Of a stretch of DNA of 64,000 nucleotides, positions 34,701 through 43,300 are shown in pieces. Where the stretch lies: positions 1-64,000 of the forward strand of contig CALMPI010000043.1 of NCBI GenBank assembly GCA_937872175.1, given 5' to 3'. Made by a program: the position numbers and the translations under genes. This DNA comes from an uncultured Flavobacteriales bacterium (lineage in GTDB: Bacteria > Bacteroidota > Bacteroidia > Flavobacteriales_F > PHOS-HE28). The notes below the pieces were generated by a model. It worked only from the letters and a program-made list of their open reading frames with translations, was not told the DNA's origin and did not search any database. Numbering within the stretch: the first letter of the stretch is position 1; each line of letters begins with the position of its first letter.

Positions 34701-36392
34701 CCACCAGTTGTAGAGGTAGGTGCCGGGTGGGTCCACATCCACGTTCAACTGCACCGTCTCATACTCGCAGATCGTGATCGAGGCCGGTGAAGGCACCCCA
34801 TTGGCGGAAGGTGTCAGCAGCGGCGGCGTGTCCACTTCCACGCTGAAGAAGTACTGCTCCTCGCACTGGCTCAGGTTCTCATAACCCGTGACCACGTACA
34901 CGTCACTCCCGGGGGGCGTGAAGGTGTAGGAGAACCCGTAGTGCAGGGTGTCCGTCGGGTCGGAGATCACCGTCCAGAACGGGTTGAAGAGCGGGTTGGG
35001 CGGGGCCAGGGTCAGCGTGCCGGTGCTGTCCACACCGCAGAACACCGAGTCGATGTTGATGGGCGGCAGCGGGGTGAAGGAGCCCACCGAGTAGGCGTAG
35101 CTCTCCGCACTGCCCATGCCGTACACATAGGCCGACAGGCCACCCGGGCAGGTGAGCGTGTGGCTTCCCTGGGTCAGGGGCACGCTGGCATAGGCCGCTG
35201 TGGGGCAGGCCGGGTAGGCCGTGAAGCTGGCCGCCGGCACCAGCACACCGTCCAGGGAGACCTGGTTGATGTTCGCCGTCTCCGTGATGATGTTCAGGTA
35301 GTGGTTCGTGATCACCGTGGACGACACCGTGCTGAAGGTGATGTTGTCGATCTGCTGCTCCTCGGCGTTCAGGATCAGCAGCGCAGGGTCGCCGTTGCCG
35401 CTGCAGGTGATGCCCTCCATGAGCTGCGCCACGCTGAAGGGCACGTTGCCCTCGAAGCAGGCCGCCTGTCCGTAAGCGTTCACCTCGGTGAACTGTCCGG
35501 CGTTCAGGTTGATGGGCGGACCACCGTTCACCGTCACCACCGTGCCGTTCTGATCGGCCAGGATGCGGTATGTGTAGCCCGTGGTGGTGGAGTAGGGGAC
35601 GGAATAGTACTTCCGGCCCCACACGTTCCTGGGCAGGTTCTGTTCCACCACGTGGTCACAGGCGTAACAGCCGGTGGGGATGTTGGTGCACACCGAACCG
35701 CTGAAGACCGCGAACGGCCTGCAACTACCGCTCTGCGCCGTGCCGATGATGGTCGTGCCCGTGAAGTCGTCCGTCACGTTCGTGCCTGCGGCCTTCACCT
35801 GGTAGGTCTGCCCGGAGTCCAGCTGCACTGTCCACGGCACACCGGCCACGTGGCCGCCCTCGGTGTTCACCGTGGTGGTGATCTCCACCTCGGTGTCATC
35901 CTGGGTGGAGACGATCAGGAACTCGGAGGCGAGGCCCGCCACACCGGATAGACCGCCGTACGCGTGGATCCGGTATTCGGTGCCCAGGGACTGCACGGGA
36001 TACACCGTGGTTCCGTCCGCCGTGTACTGCTCGAAGTTGATGGCGAACACCGCCACCGTGTCCTGCGTCTGCACCAGCACCGACTTGTTGTCGATGATGT
36101 CCGATTGATAGTGCATCGCAGTGGCGATGGGGATCGTCACGGTGGTGGTGACGTTCGGGCTCACGTTGAACGCCTGCGTCCAGCCCACGAGCGGCATGGT
36201 CACCACGCCCACCGTGGCCACGGGAGAACTGATGAAGATGTCCAGGCTCTGGGTGGGGTTGCCCTGGTAGTTCTGCATGAAACCGAGCCAGAACTCCTTG
36301 CCCATCGTAGGCACCACACCCTGGCCATGGACCTGGCCCAGGCTCAGCACCGCCACCACGGGCAGTGCGCGCAGAAAGGATCGCATCATCAT
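31785..36392 (-). CDS. Giant surface protein, paralogue of the downstream gene (IgGFc-like, jelly-roll, repeats, CHU_C)
   Basis: The 1535-residue protein (start MMMRSFLRAL at 36392; the open frame to 36524 is not coding-like) has a signal peptide ending near GQVHGQ. Its architecture matches the next gene. The IgGFc-like N-terminus holds GKEFWLGFMQNYQG, YTADGTTVYPVQSLGTEY and STQDDTEVEITTT. The reelin-like jelly-roll is at about 644-784 (MWSSIQGGTISNACG, LFRWRQLASSG). Five DAGNPGS-type units cover about 1100-1410, and a CHU_C domain ends it (CFVPNSFTPDGDGVNDLF, IFDRWGEEIFAG). It is expected to be exported by the T9SS and to act as an adhesin or matrix protein. TACCTTTC at 36431-36438 may be its -7 element. 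Confidence 0.85.
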   Translation of the reverse strand: MMMRSFLRALPVVAVLSLGQVHGQGVVPTMGKEFWLGFMQNYQGNPTQSLDIFISSPVATVGVVTMPLVGWTQAFNVSPNVTTTVTIPIATAMHYQSDIIDNKSVLVQTQDTVAVFAINFEQYTADGTTVYPVQSLGTEYRIHAYGGLSGVAGLASEFLIVSTQDDTEVEITTTVNTEGGHVAGVPWTVQLDSGQTYQVKAAGTNVTDDFTGTTIIGTAQSGSCRPFAVFSGSVCTNIPTGCYACDHVVEQNLPRNVWGRKYYSVPYSTTTGYTYRILADQNGTVVTVNGGPPINLNAGQFTEVNAYGQAACFEGNVPFSVAQLMEGITCSGNGDPALLILNAEEQQIDNITFSTVSSTVITNHYLNIITETANINQVSLDGVLVPAASFTAYPACPTAAYASVPLTQGSHTLTCPGGLSAYVYGMGSAESYAYSVGSFTPLPPINIDSVFCGVDSTGTLTLAPPNPLFNPFWTVISDPTDTLHYGFSYTFTPPGSDVYVVTGYENLSQCEEQYFFSVEVDTPPLLTPSANGVPSPASITICEYETVQLNVDVDPPGTYLYNWWPDPQLNDGSLQNPIATPTQSGWFYVSVSTLNGCAVSLDSVYIDVIQGDILLYEASTAVDALCLGDSSQLDLQVHQIIAEDPFDLVFSPMWSSIQGGTISNACGSVFGDALYFDGVNPRQATTGAMNVINGGSVSFAIKIGAAAPPCDDADPGEDVVLEYSTNGGGAWTVMATLWEYLYPNFTTVSYPIPPAAQTGATLFRWRQLASSGPGNDNWSLDNVAIGAQGTTGLTINWSPAATLSAANITNPMAYPTSTGWYYVQSTLTGTQCSYQDSVYIEVGAPFSIAMTPDTAICDLGGIQLNAAPSSGTNHTWTWTPNNGTLSATFVQSPIATPATTTEYFVTVTTGQGCSATDSVTITVNQLLGLTITTPDDDLCQGESTLLDATIAGNTTNLVYSWTPAGSLSDATVQDPTATPLTTTTYVLAVTDTISGCVLTEDIDITVSTAYVVEATPDTSLCDPVGFVLDVQHNVPGAIISWTPTNQLVGANTANPVITFDSTAQYIVVVQDALGCSARDTVNINVPFDDLTFISDSSLCAGQSMVIDAGYPGSTYAWSTTATTQTITVSAAGAYTVVITDTLGCQATFTTNVTVDPLPVIVLGPDTSLCIGQNWTLDAGNPGSQYLWNTTAVTQAITVSTNDLYWVEVTDGNDCVNTDSINVVFDPLPVIDLRDTTVCISETITLDAGNAGSSYLWSTGETTQAIQVDSVSATYSVVVTTPTWCVDSADAVIDIIPFPIVDLGPDTALCDTDTMDLNAGNPGQAFIWSNGALTQTTFVTTTQQVWVDVFNGYCTTRDTVEVVFNPLPNIITEEEQVICLDYWPKKTLLDAGNPGCTYLWSTDEETQTIEVNTYGWYIVDITTPLNCTITDSIEVVEYCPPQCFVPNSFTPDGDGVNDLFMPSGYNIATMEMKIFDRWGEEIFAGKDAEVGWDGKRNGTDVQDGVYVWKLKYRFIEDVNGMIGAEKESVGHVTLIR
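32185..33090 (-). repeat. Five tandem coding repeats (~210 nt) in the second giant surface protein
   Basis: DAGNPGS-type blocks occur near 32200, 32410, 32625, 32835 and 33045, about 210 nt apart, and are homologous to the seven-unit array of the paralogue. The difference in unit number points to expansion or loss after duplication. Confidence 0.78.
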
Positions 36393-36430
36393 CGTCAGGT
36401 TCGTTCGGGTCTCAAAGGTCGGTCGGTGCT

Positions 36431-36438
36431 GAAAGGTA
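36431..36438 (-). promoter_or_regulatory. Possible -7 element (TACCTTTC) for the giant surface gene
   Basis: On the minus strand TACCTTTC, 38 nt before ATG 36392, one mismatch to TAnnTTTG. Confidence 0.45.
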
Positions 36439-36533
36439 CCGCAGGGAACGGGAACCGGTCGTGCACAGCCGCTGGTGGACCGACTACATGACGCGAAGGG
36501 TCCGCCCGGCGTTGCCAGCCGCACAAAAACATC

Positions 36534-38114
36534 TCAGGGGAGCGCCCAGTTCACCTCCAGGTCCCAGCCGGCGCGCACGTTCACGGGCTCGGGATGGGTG
36601 AGCACGGGTTCCGGCAGAGCGCCCTCCCGCCAGCGTCCGGGGTCCCAGCGGCCGTTCCCATTAAGGTCTCGCACCACGCGGATGGCGTAGGTGCCGGCGG
36701 TGAGCCCCTCCCACAACACGCTTTGCGGCCCGCCGGAGAGCGGTTGCCGGCGCACGGCCCGCCCCTGGGCATCCTGCAGCAAGGCGATCAGGGCCTCCTC
36801 GGGTCCGCCGACGAACGTGAGCTTCAGGCTGCCGAAGGTGGCCGGGTCAGGTGCCGTCAGGGCCACCGTGGTGCTGTCGTTCCAACCGCCATACAGGTCG
36901 TGTACGGCCTTGGGTTTCAGCAGGATGGAGCCCGTCCGGCCGGCCTGGGGCCCGGCCTTCGGCCTGATCCAAAGCACGCGTCGGTCGGTCGTATCCCGCT
37001 CCACTGCGAAGTGCACGCTGTCCGCCCCCGGGCCGGTGGCCTCGATCCGGTCCGTGTCCACCCGGTCGATCGGACGGGAGGCGCGCAGGGGCACCCCCTT
37101 GGGCCCGGGGCCTCCCGCGCGCAGCACCAGGTTGAAGGGGGGGCGAGGCGGCCTGCGATAGGTCACCGTGTCCGCCGGGGCGGTATCCGGCCTCAGGATC
37201 ACGCGCACGCCGTGCAGCAGGGTGGTGTCCTGCGGCCACGCCAGCACCGTGTCCCTTCCGAGGCCCCACTCCAAGGTCCAGGCGGGACGGGGACCTTCCG
37301 CCGGGGTGCGCACCGAGAGGCTGTCCACCGGCTTGCTGAAGACCAGCTGCAGCGCGCCTTCCGGCAGCACCCGGTCTTCCATCACCTGCGGCTGAAGGCC
37401 CGGCTCGCGGTACAGCTCCAGCACATGGAGGGCGCTGTCGCCGGGCAGCGCCACCACCACGGTGTCGAAGGCGATCTCCTCACCGGGCAGGTCGTAGCGC
37501 AGGTTGCCGTTCATGTCGCGCAGCGCGCGCAGGGCGTAGCGGCCACCGGCCAGGTAGCGCAGCCTGAAGCGGCCCTCGGCATCGGTGCGGGCGATGTAGC
37601 GCGGGCGGCCGGTGGTGAAGGCCGCGGTGTCACCTTCCGGGTAGAGCAGGACGGCCACGGCCTTTTCAGGCATCCCGGTGTAGGCGTGGCGCACCGCTCC
37701 GGTCACCTCCAGGCTGTCCACCGCTTCGCCCGTGGCCACCACGTGCACCAGCTCGTCCGCGGCATTGCCTTCGGTGAGGTCCACCACGGCCGGGCCCAGG
37801 TTGATCACGTAGGTGGTGTTAGGCAGCAGCGGGCCGGGCAGGTCGATCCGCACCTCCCGTGGACCGGTGCGGGTCACCTCCAAGGGGAGCTCCAAAGGCG
37901 GGGACACCACCACGTTCTCGCGCACCTTGCGCAGGTCGATCCGCTCGTCGAACCGCAGGGTGATGGCCCCGCCCGTGAAGCCCGTTGTGCCGCTCGGTGG
38001 TTCGGCGGACACCAACTGGGGTGGATCCTCATCCTTGGGGCCGCCGGTGGGGTCGCGCACCTGGGCACAGGCTGCTAGGAACACCACCAGGGCGGTCGCC
38101 GCGTGCCGGCTCAT
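36534..38114 (-). CDS. Ig-like domain lipoprotein (SbsA-type Ig-like N-terminus)
   Basis: The 526-residue protein starts at MSRHAATALVVFLAAC, a lipoprotein signal with Cys16. The mature N-terminus (DPTGGPKDEDPPQLVSAEPPSGT) leads into a bacterial Ig-like domain with ITLRFDERIDLRKVRENVVVSPP and LPNTTYVINLG. I associate this arrangement with a Bacteroidota lipoprotein family of unknown function. A carboxypeptidase-regulatory-like segment follows (RTDAEGRFRLRYLAGGRYALRAL). A second D.NGN.RWDPG segment lies near the end. It probably sits at the outer membrane. Its ATG overlaps the stop of the GAF gene by 4 nt (ATGA). The much longer frame that opens at 38618 is rejected because it overlaps that gene. 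Confidence 0.8.
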   Translation of the reverse strand: MSRHAATALVVFLAACAQVRDPTGGPKDEDPPQLVSAEPPSGTTGFTGGAITLRFDERIDLRKVRENVVVSPPLELPLEVTRTGPREVRIDLPGPLLPNTTYVINLGPAVVDLTEGNAADELVHVVATGEAVDSLEVTGAVRHAYTGMPEKAVAVLLYPEGDTAAFTTGRPRYIARTDAEGRFRLRYLAGGRYALRALRDMNGNLRYDLPGEEIAFDTVVVALPGDSALHVLELYREPGLQPQVMEDRVLPEGALQLVFSKPVDSLSVRTPAEGPRPAWTLEWGLGRDTVLAWPQDTTLLHGVRVILRPDTAPADTVTYRRPPRPPFNLVLRAGGPGPKGVPLRASRPIDRVDTDRIEATGPGADSVHFAVERDTTDRRVLWIRPKAGPQAGRTGSILLKPKAVHDLYGGWNDSTTVALTAPDPATFGSLKLTFVGGPEEALIALLQDAQGRAVRRQPLSGGPQSVLWEGLTAGTYAIRVVRDLNGNGRWDPGRWREGALPEPVLTHPEPVNVRAGWDLEVNWALP

Positions 38115-38599
38115 TCGAAGAGGGGTTCCAGCAGGGCACCCACCTGCGCCAGGGCATGGGCATCCACCTCGCTGAAGTCGTTCAGCGTGCTGCTGTCGAT
38201 GTCGAGCACGGCGGCCACGTGCCCGTGCCGGTCGCGCAGGGGCACCACGATCTCCGACCGGCTCAGGGGGCTGCAGGCGATGTGCCCGGGGAACTGCTCC
38301 ACATCGGGCACCACCACCGTGCGTTCCTGTTGCCACGCCGTCCCGCACACGCCCTTGCCGAAGCCGATGCGCATACAGGCCACCGGCCCTTGGAAGGGAC
38401 CCAGCACCAGCTCGGCGCCCAGCACGCGGTAGAAACCGACCCAGTGCCACCCGAAGGCCTGGTGCAGGGCGGCGCTCACGTTGGCCATGGCGGCGATGGG
38501 GTCGCGTTCGTCCGCCAACAGCGCGCGCAATTGGGGCATCAGAGCGGCGTAGAGCGACACCCGGTCCGTGGTGGCCGGCAGTGAAAGCGTGGTCTCCAT
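38111..38599 (-). CDS. msrC: Free methionine-(R)-sulfoxide reductase (GAF-domain, MsrC-like)
   Basis: The 162-residue protein is a single GAF domain with the three cysteines of the free Met-R-sulfoxide reductase family: Cys75 in PVACMRIGFGKGVCG, Cys85 in the same block and Cys109 in GHIACSPLSRSEIVVPL. The enzyme reduces free methionine-R-sulfoxide using thioredoxin, protecting against oxidation. The surroundings of the cysteines closely match the E. coli pattern, and the length is typical. It is translationally coupled to the downstream lipoprotein gene by ATGA. A -7 element (TACCTTTG, 38616-38623) lies 16 nt upstream. Confidence 0.88.
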   Translation of the reverse strand: METTLSLPATTDRVSLYAALMPQLRALLADERDPIAAMANVSAALHQAFGWHWVGFYRVLGAELVLGPFQGPVACMRIGFGKGVCGTAWQQERTVVVPDVEQFPGHIACSPLSRSEIVVPLRDRHGHVAAVLDIDSSTLNDFSEVDAHALAQVGALLEPLFE

Positions 38600-38615
38600 G
38601 CGGGGGAAAGGGCCG

Positions 38616-38623
38616 CAAAGGTA
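38616..38623 (-). promoter_or_regulatory. -7 element (TACCTTTG) for the msrC-like gene
   Basis: Perfect TAnnTTTG match on the minus strand, 16 nt before ATG 38599, giving a leader of about 10 nt. Confidence 0.6.
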
Positions 38624-38645
38624 TCGGAGGTGGCGGGGTGGACGG

Positions 38646-39356
38646 TCACGCCGTCGCCGCCGTGCATACGCTCACCCGCAGGTCGGGCACGCGCAGCAAA
38701 GCACGGATGCAGCCTTCCAGGGTGGCGCCGGTGGTGATCACATCATCCACCAGCAGCACATGCGCACCGGCGAGCGAGCGTGTATCACCGAGCTCGAAGG
38801 CTTCCTTCACGTTGGTCCAGCGTTCCCAGCGGCCTTTGCGGGTCTGGGTGGTGGTGCGCACCACACGCATCAGCCCCTGGTCGGGCATGCGCAGGGGCCA
38901 CAATTCGCGAAAGCCGTCGACCAGCACCTGGCTCTGGTTGTAGCCGCGCTCGCGCAACCGCTGCGGGTGCAGCGGCACGGCCAGCACGTGGTCCACGGTG
39001 GCGAAGCGGGGGCTGGCGCGCAGGGCTTCGGCCATCCACCGGCCCAGTTCGAGCCCCACGGCGTGGTCACCCTGGTACTTGAGGCGGTGCAGCATCCGCT
39101 GGGTGCGGCCTCGGCGGTTGAACTGGAGCAGGGCCGCGGCGGCCTCCACCACCACCTTGCCATGGAAGAGCCGTTCCACGCGGTTGTCCGCCTGCAGGTG
39201 CATGCCGGTGCGCGGCAGGTCCAGCACGCACGGCAGGCACACGGCCTTTTCGTGCGTCATCAATGGGCGGTCGCAGGCGCTGCATCGGCGGGGAAGGAAG
39301 AGCTCGGCCGCGTCCAGCAGCCACTGTCCGATCCCCATCGTCGTTGGTTGGGCCAT
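38646..39356 (-). CDS. ComF-family phosphoribosyltransferase-like protein
   Basis: The 236-residue protein has an N-terminal zinc-finger-like CSAC...CLPC (Cys25, 28, 40 and 43). The central block VPLHPQRLRERGYNQSQVL and a PRPP-binding loop VLLVDDVITTGATLEGC near the C-terminus complete the ComF layout. ComF proteins are linked to DNA uptake or handling of imported DNA in competent bacteria; the precise reaction is not established. Alternative starts are ATG 39383 and ATG 39338; 39356 (MAQPTTMGIG) is a compromise. It diverges from the coiled-coil gene, with a small CCCCG/CGGGG hairpin at 39399-39413 in the spacer. Confidence 0.85.
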   Translation of the reverse strand: MAQPTTMGIGQWLLDAAELFLPRRCSACDRPLMTHEKAVCLPCVLDLPRTGMHLQADNRVERLFHGKVVVEAAAALLQFNRRGRTQRMLHRLKYQGDHAVGLELGRWMAEALRASPRFATVDHVLAVPLHPQRLRERGYNQSQVLVDGFRELWPLRMPDQGLMRVVRTTTQTRKGRWERWTNVKEAFELGDTRSLAGAHVLLVDDVITTGATLEGCIRALLRVPDLRVSVCTAATA

Positions 39357-39414
39357 CCCGGTCGACGTGTTGATAATTGCCATCGAAAGCCCTGAAGACC
39401 CCGAAGCACGGGGG

Positions 39415-39422
39415 TAATTTAG
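39415..39422 (+). promoter_or_regulatory. Possible -7 element (TAATTTAG) for the coiled-coil gene
   Basis: TAATTTAG, one mismatch to TAnnTTTG, lies 20 nt before ATG 39443 and directly follows the CCCCG/CGGGG hairpin. Confidence 0.4.
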
Positions 39423-39442
39423 CCGCCTGAGCCCGAACCCCC

Positions 39443-40357
39443 ATGGACCAGACCTCCAGCCCCTCCCAGCCCGCCAAGCCCCGCTCCAACGTCGCCCTTC
39501 TGGCTTTGGTGGTGCTGCTGCTCATCAGCAACGTGGTGATGCTCTATCTGCTCATGCAGAGCAAGCGCCAGGAGGAGGTGACGCAGGGTGAGGTGGTGAA
39601 GGTGACCAGTGAGAAGGAGAACGTGACGCGCATGCTGGAGGACATGCTCGCACAATATGATACCCTGGAGACCGAGAACGAGCAGTTGAACGTGGAGATG
39701 GAGGCCCAGAAGCAGCAGATCGAGAACCTGCTGGAGCAGGTGAAGAAGGGCAACTACAGCCTCGCCAAGGCGCAGAAGGAGGCCGCCACCCTGCGCAAGA
39801 TCATGAAGGGCTATGTGGCCACGATCGATTCGCTCAATCAGGTGAACCTGCAGCTCACGGCCGACAAGGCCAACCTGACGCAGGAGCTGGGGACCGTGAA
39901 GGGACAGAAGGACGCGCTGGAGCAACAGACCGCCGAACAGCAGGCGCTCATCGCCAAGGGCTCGGTGCTCACGGCCACCACCATGAGCGCCGGCGCCGTG
40001 ATGCTGCGCAACAACGGGAAGCAGGTGGACACCGACCGCGCCAAGAAGGCCGAGATGGTGAAGTGCTGCTTCACCATCGGGGAGAACCGGGTGGCCCGCG
40101 CCGGCGACAAGACGCTCTACATGCGCATCATCAGCCCGGACGGCCAGGTGCTGCCGGCCAGCGAGTCCAACAACCGCTTCCAGTTCGAGGGCGTGGAGGG
40201 CGAGTTCAGCGTGAAGCGTGAGGTCAATTACCAGGGCGTGCCGGTGGATGCCTGCATGTTCTGGACCGCCAGCGGCGAGATGCGCACCGGCCAGTACATC
40301 GTGGAGGTGTACGAGGGCGGGGGCAAGGTGGGGCGCGCCACCTTCGACCTGAAGTAG
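39443..40357 (+). CDS. Membrane-anchored coiled-coil protein of unknown function
   Basis: The 304-residue protein has a cytoplasmic N-terminus, one membrane helix (about residues 17-38, NVALLALVVLLLISNVVMLYLL) and a long coiled coil to about residue 175. The C-terminal globular beta-rich domain has VKCCFTIGENRVARAGDKTLYMRIISPDG and ends in GKVGRATFDLK. I recognise the overall plan from Bacteroidota but know no function. It probably acts in the periplasm as an envelope or division-associated factor; that is speculative. It ends 14 nt before the convergent outer-membrane gene. Confidence 0.75.
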   Translation: MDQTSSPSQPAKPRSNVALLALVVLLLISNVVMLYLLMQSKRQEEVTQGEVVKVTSEKENVTRMLEDMLAQYDTLETENEQLNVEMEAQKQQIENLLEQVKKGNYSLAKAQKEAATLRKIMKGYVATIDSLNQVNLQLTADKANLTQELGTVKGQKDALEQQTAEQQALIAKGSVLTATTMSAGAVMLRNNGKQVDTDRAKKAEMVKCCFTIGENRVARAGDKTLYMRIISPDGQVLPASESNNRFQFEGVEGEFSVKREVNYQGVPVDACMFWTASGEMRTGQYIVEVYEGGGKVGRATFDLK

Positions 40358-40371
40358 GCCGCTTCCAGCGC

Positions 40372-43300
40372 TCAGAAGAAGGCGCGGATCTGCGCGCCAC
40401 CCACGTGCACAGCAGGCGTGTTCTCGCTCTTGCGCCCGTTGTAGGTGATGTCCACCTGCAGGTTCTGGTTCAACCGCCGCTGGATGCTGAGGCTCCAGGT
40501 CCAGTTGGTGCCCACCTTCAGGCCGCCGAGCATCTCGTTGCCCAGGCTGGTGTTGGGGTCACCGTCGTAGCGGATGTCCACCAGGTCCAGGTTCAACTGG
40601 ATGCTGCCCTTGCCGGCGGTGTTCCAGCGGGCTTCCAGCCCCAGGTTCTGCACGGTGGCGGCCTCGCCACCCAGTTCTTCACGGTTCAGTTTGTCGGTGT
40701 AGCGGTAGCTCAAGGCTGCGCGCAGGTCGGTGTTGGGCCTCCAGGTGATCCGTGGCCGCGTGGTGTACTGGCGGATGCTGTACGTACGGCCGCTCAACAG
40801 GTCCGAGGCGTTGGCCACCCGCCCGGCCTCTCCCTCCAGGTCCGCGGTCCACTGCTGGGTGGTGTTCCAGCGGATGCGCACCTGGTTCAGTTCGCGCAGG
40901 CGTGATTCGAAGCCGTTCAACAACAGGGTCTTCGTGCGGTCGCTCTGGAAGGTGTGGTCCACGCTCCACTTGGGGCTCGTGCGGTCGTAGAACAGGGTGT
41001 TGCGCAGCGAGCTCGTGAAGGCGGTGAGCAGCGTATCCGCCGGATCGATGCGGAAGGGGTCGAGCGCCTGCCCCAGGTCGGCGGTGCTCGTCTTGCGGTC
41101 ACTGCGGAAGGAGGCCAGGTCGGAGAACTTGGCGATGAACCGGCGGATGCCCGTGCGCCCGCCCCAAGCCACCGACGGCCGCAGGTCCAGCGAGGCGCTC
41201 AGCTGATTGCTGAAGGTGCGCGAGTAGGTGTTGCTGGGCACGAACACCCGCACGTAGTTGGCCTCGTAGCCGAAGTTGGCCTGCTCGAACTCGTTGAGCT
41301 CCTTGAGGCCGTTGCCGTTGTAGTCGTTCCAGATGTACAGGCCCTGCCCGGCGGGCACCTCCACATAGAGGAACTCGCGTTGCTGCTCCAGCCCCGACCC
41401 CAGCTCATAGAACAGGTCCCACACGGCCACCCCCTTGCCCAAGGTGAGGTCGTGGTCGATGCGCATCAGGTAGGTGTCCTCCGGCCGCTGAGCGGTGAGG
41501 GTGCTGTCCACGATGCGGAGCTGCCGGTAGGTGAAGGTGGTGGCCAGCCGGTGGCGCGCATCGCGGCCCACGCCCAAGGTGGCCGTTCCGGCCGTGGCCA
41601 CCGTGCTGCGCGCGAGCCCGCCGTCGCGCAGGCCCTGGTCGTAGCGCTGGCCGCCGCCCACGCGGAAGGTGGTGCGGGCCGTGTCCCGGCTCTGGATGAA
41701 GGCCTCCCAGTCGTAGAACTGGTAGCTGCCGGCCAGCAGCGCCGACCCCGTGTCCGCCCGAAAGCGGTTGCGTTCGTGCTCATCCTGCAGGCCGATGGTG
41801 AACCAGCGCATGCGCCGCGCCAGCCGGGCCTTGTGCCGCAGGAATTCGGTGCGCACCGGGTCCGTGGTGGTCAACAGGCTGGCGGTGCCGGTGAGGTCGA
41901 AGCGGCCCGGGTGCAGGTCGCTGATCAGGTCGTGGCGCCATCCGGCATACCGGTCGCGGACCTGGAAGGTGTTGATCACGTAGCGCAGCCGCCCGGCCTT
42001 GCCCGCCCGAAGGCCCACACCCAGGCCGGCCAGCAGTTGGTCGCCGTCGAGCGGACGGCCCACGGCGTTCCAGTTGCGCTCGAACTCCACCGCACGGTAC
42101 CGCTCCACGGGGGTGAAGGAGGCGGTGAGCGCCTCGGTCTCCAGCCCCAGTTCCAGCGCCCAGGTGCTGTCGGCCGCACGCAGGGGGATGGCCTGGTCCG
42201 CCTTGACCCGTGCGGCGAAGGCCTGGTCGTCCGCCGCATCCCGGCCGCTGAAGGTGTTGCGGTCATAGCGGCCGTAGGCCAGTTCGGTGCTCAGCCTCAG
42301 CCCGCCGGCGGTGCTGTGGTCCGCGCCCAGGGTCACCACCTGCTGGGAGCGGGGCGGGATCAGCACACGCACCGGGGCATGGTCACCGCGCCGCACGATG
42401 GCACCGCCCACCGTGTCCGGCGCCACCCAGCGGAACACCCGGCCGTTGGGCGTGAACTCCTGCTGCACATAATCGCCCAGCCCGGCTCCGACGGTGGAGA
42501 AGGTGATGCGGTACCGCGCGCTGTCCGGTGAGGTGCTGTACACGTACACCGGGCTGTAGCCCAGGGAGTCCACCGCCTTGTACAGCACCTGGTCGGCGTT
42601 GTAGGCCACGGTGTCCACCCCGGGTGCCACGGCGGCCAGGGGATCGTCGCCCGCTTCGGCCAGGGCCAGTTGCTCTTCGTCCGTGAGGTCCTGTTGCAAT
42701 GGCTGCCCCTTGTGATCCTGCTCGCTGAACACATTGAGCCGAAGGGTCGTCCGGCCACGCGTCCAGGTGTCGTCCAGCCGCACCAGCGTGCGCATGTAGT
42801 TGCGGTCCGAGTACTGGAACTCCACGGTGATGCGGCGGTCCTTGGTGATCAGGCGGCGGGCGGTGAAGGTGAGCTCCGCGGTGTTGTAGTCGATCACGTA
42901 GTCGTTCTCCTGGCCGCGCACCAGTTGCTGGCCGTCGATGAAGACACGCTCGGTGCCCGAGAGGATGATGATGAAGGTCTCACCGGCATCGCCGCGCAGC
43001 CGGTAGGGGCCCTGAACGCCTTCGACCCCCTGGATGACATTGCGCGCGAACTTGCCCTTGGAGATCGCGACGGAGGTGCCCAGCGCATTGGTGGCCTTCG
43101 CACCCTTCATGCGGGTGTTGAACGAGAGGCCCTTCGACTTCTTGAGGTAGGTGAGGAAGTGGCTGTTCGGGCGCTGAAGCACGAAGTCGCCGGCGATCAG
43201 CTCCCAGTTCTCCTCGAACAGCTTGATGAACACCTGGTCGAAGTCCTGCAGCTCCAGGGTGTTCCCCTCGGCTTGGATGGGGATGTTGTTGTCCGTGATC

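Noticed and set aside
38115-38618. N-terminal extension of the Ig-like lipoprotein into the GAF gene
   Set aside because: Arginine- and glycine-rich translation antisense-like in character; the lipoprotein signal begins at 38114 and the region is msrC in another frame.
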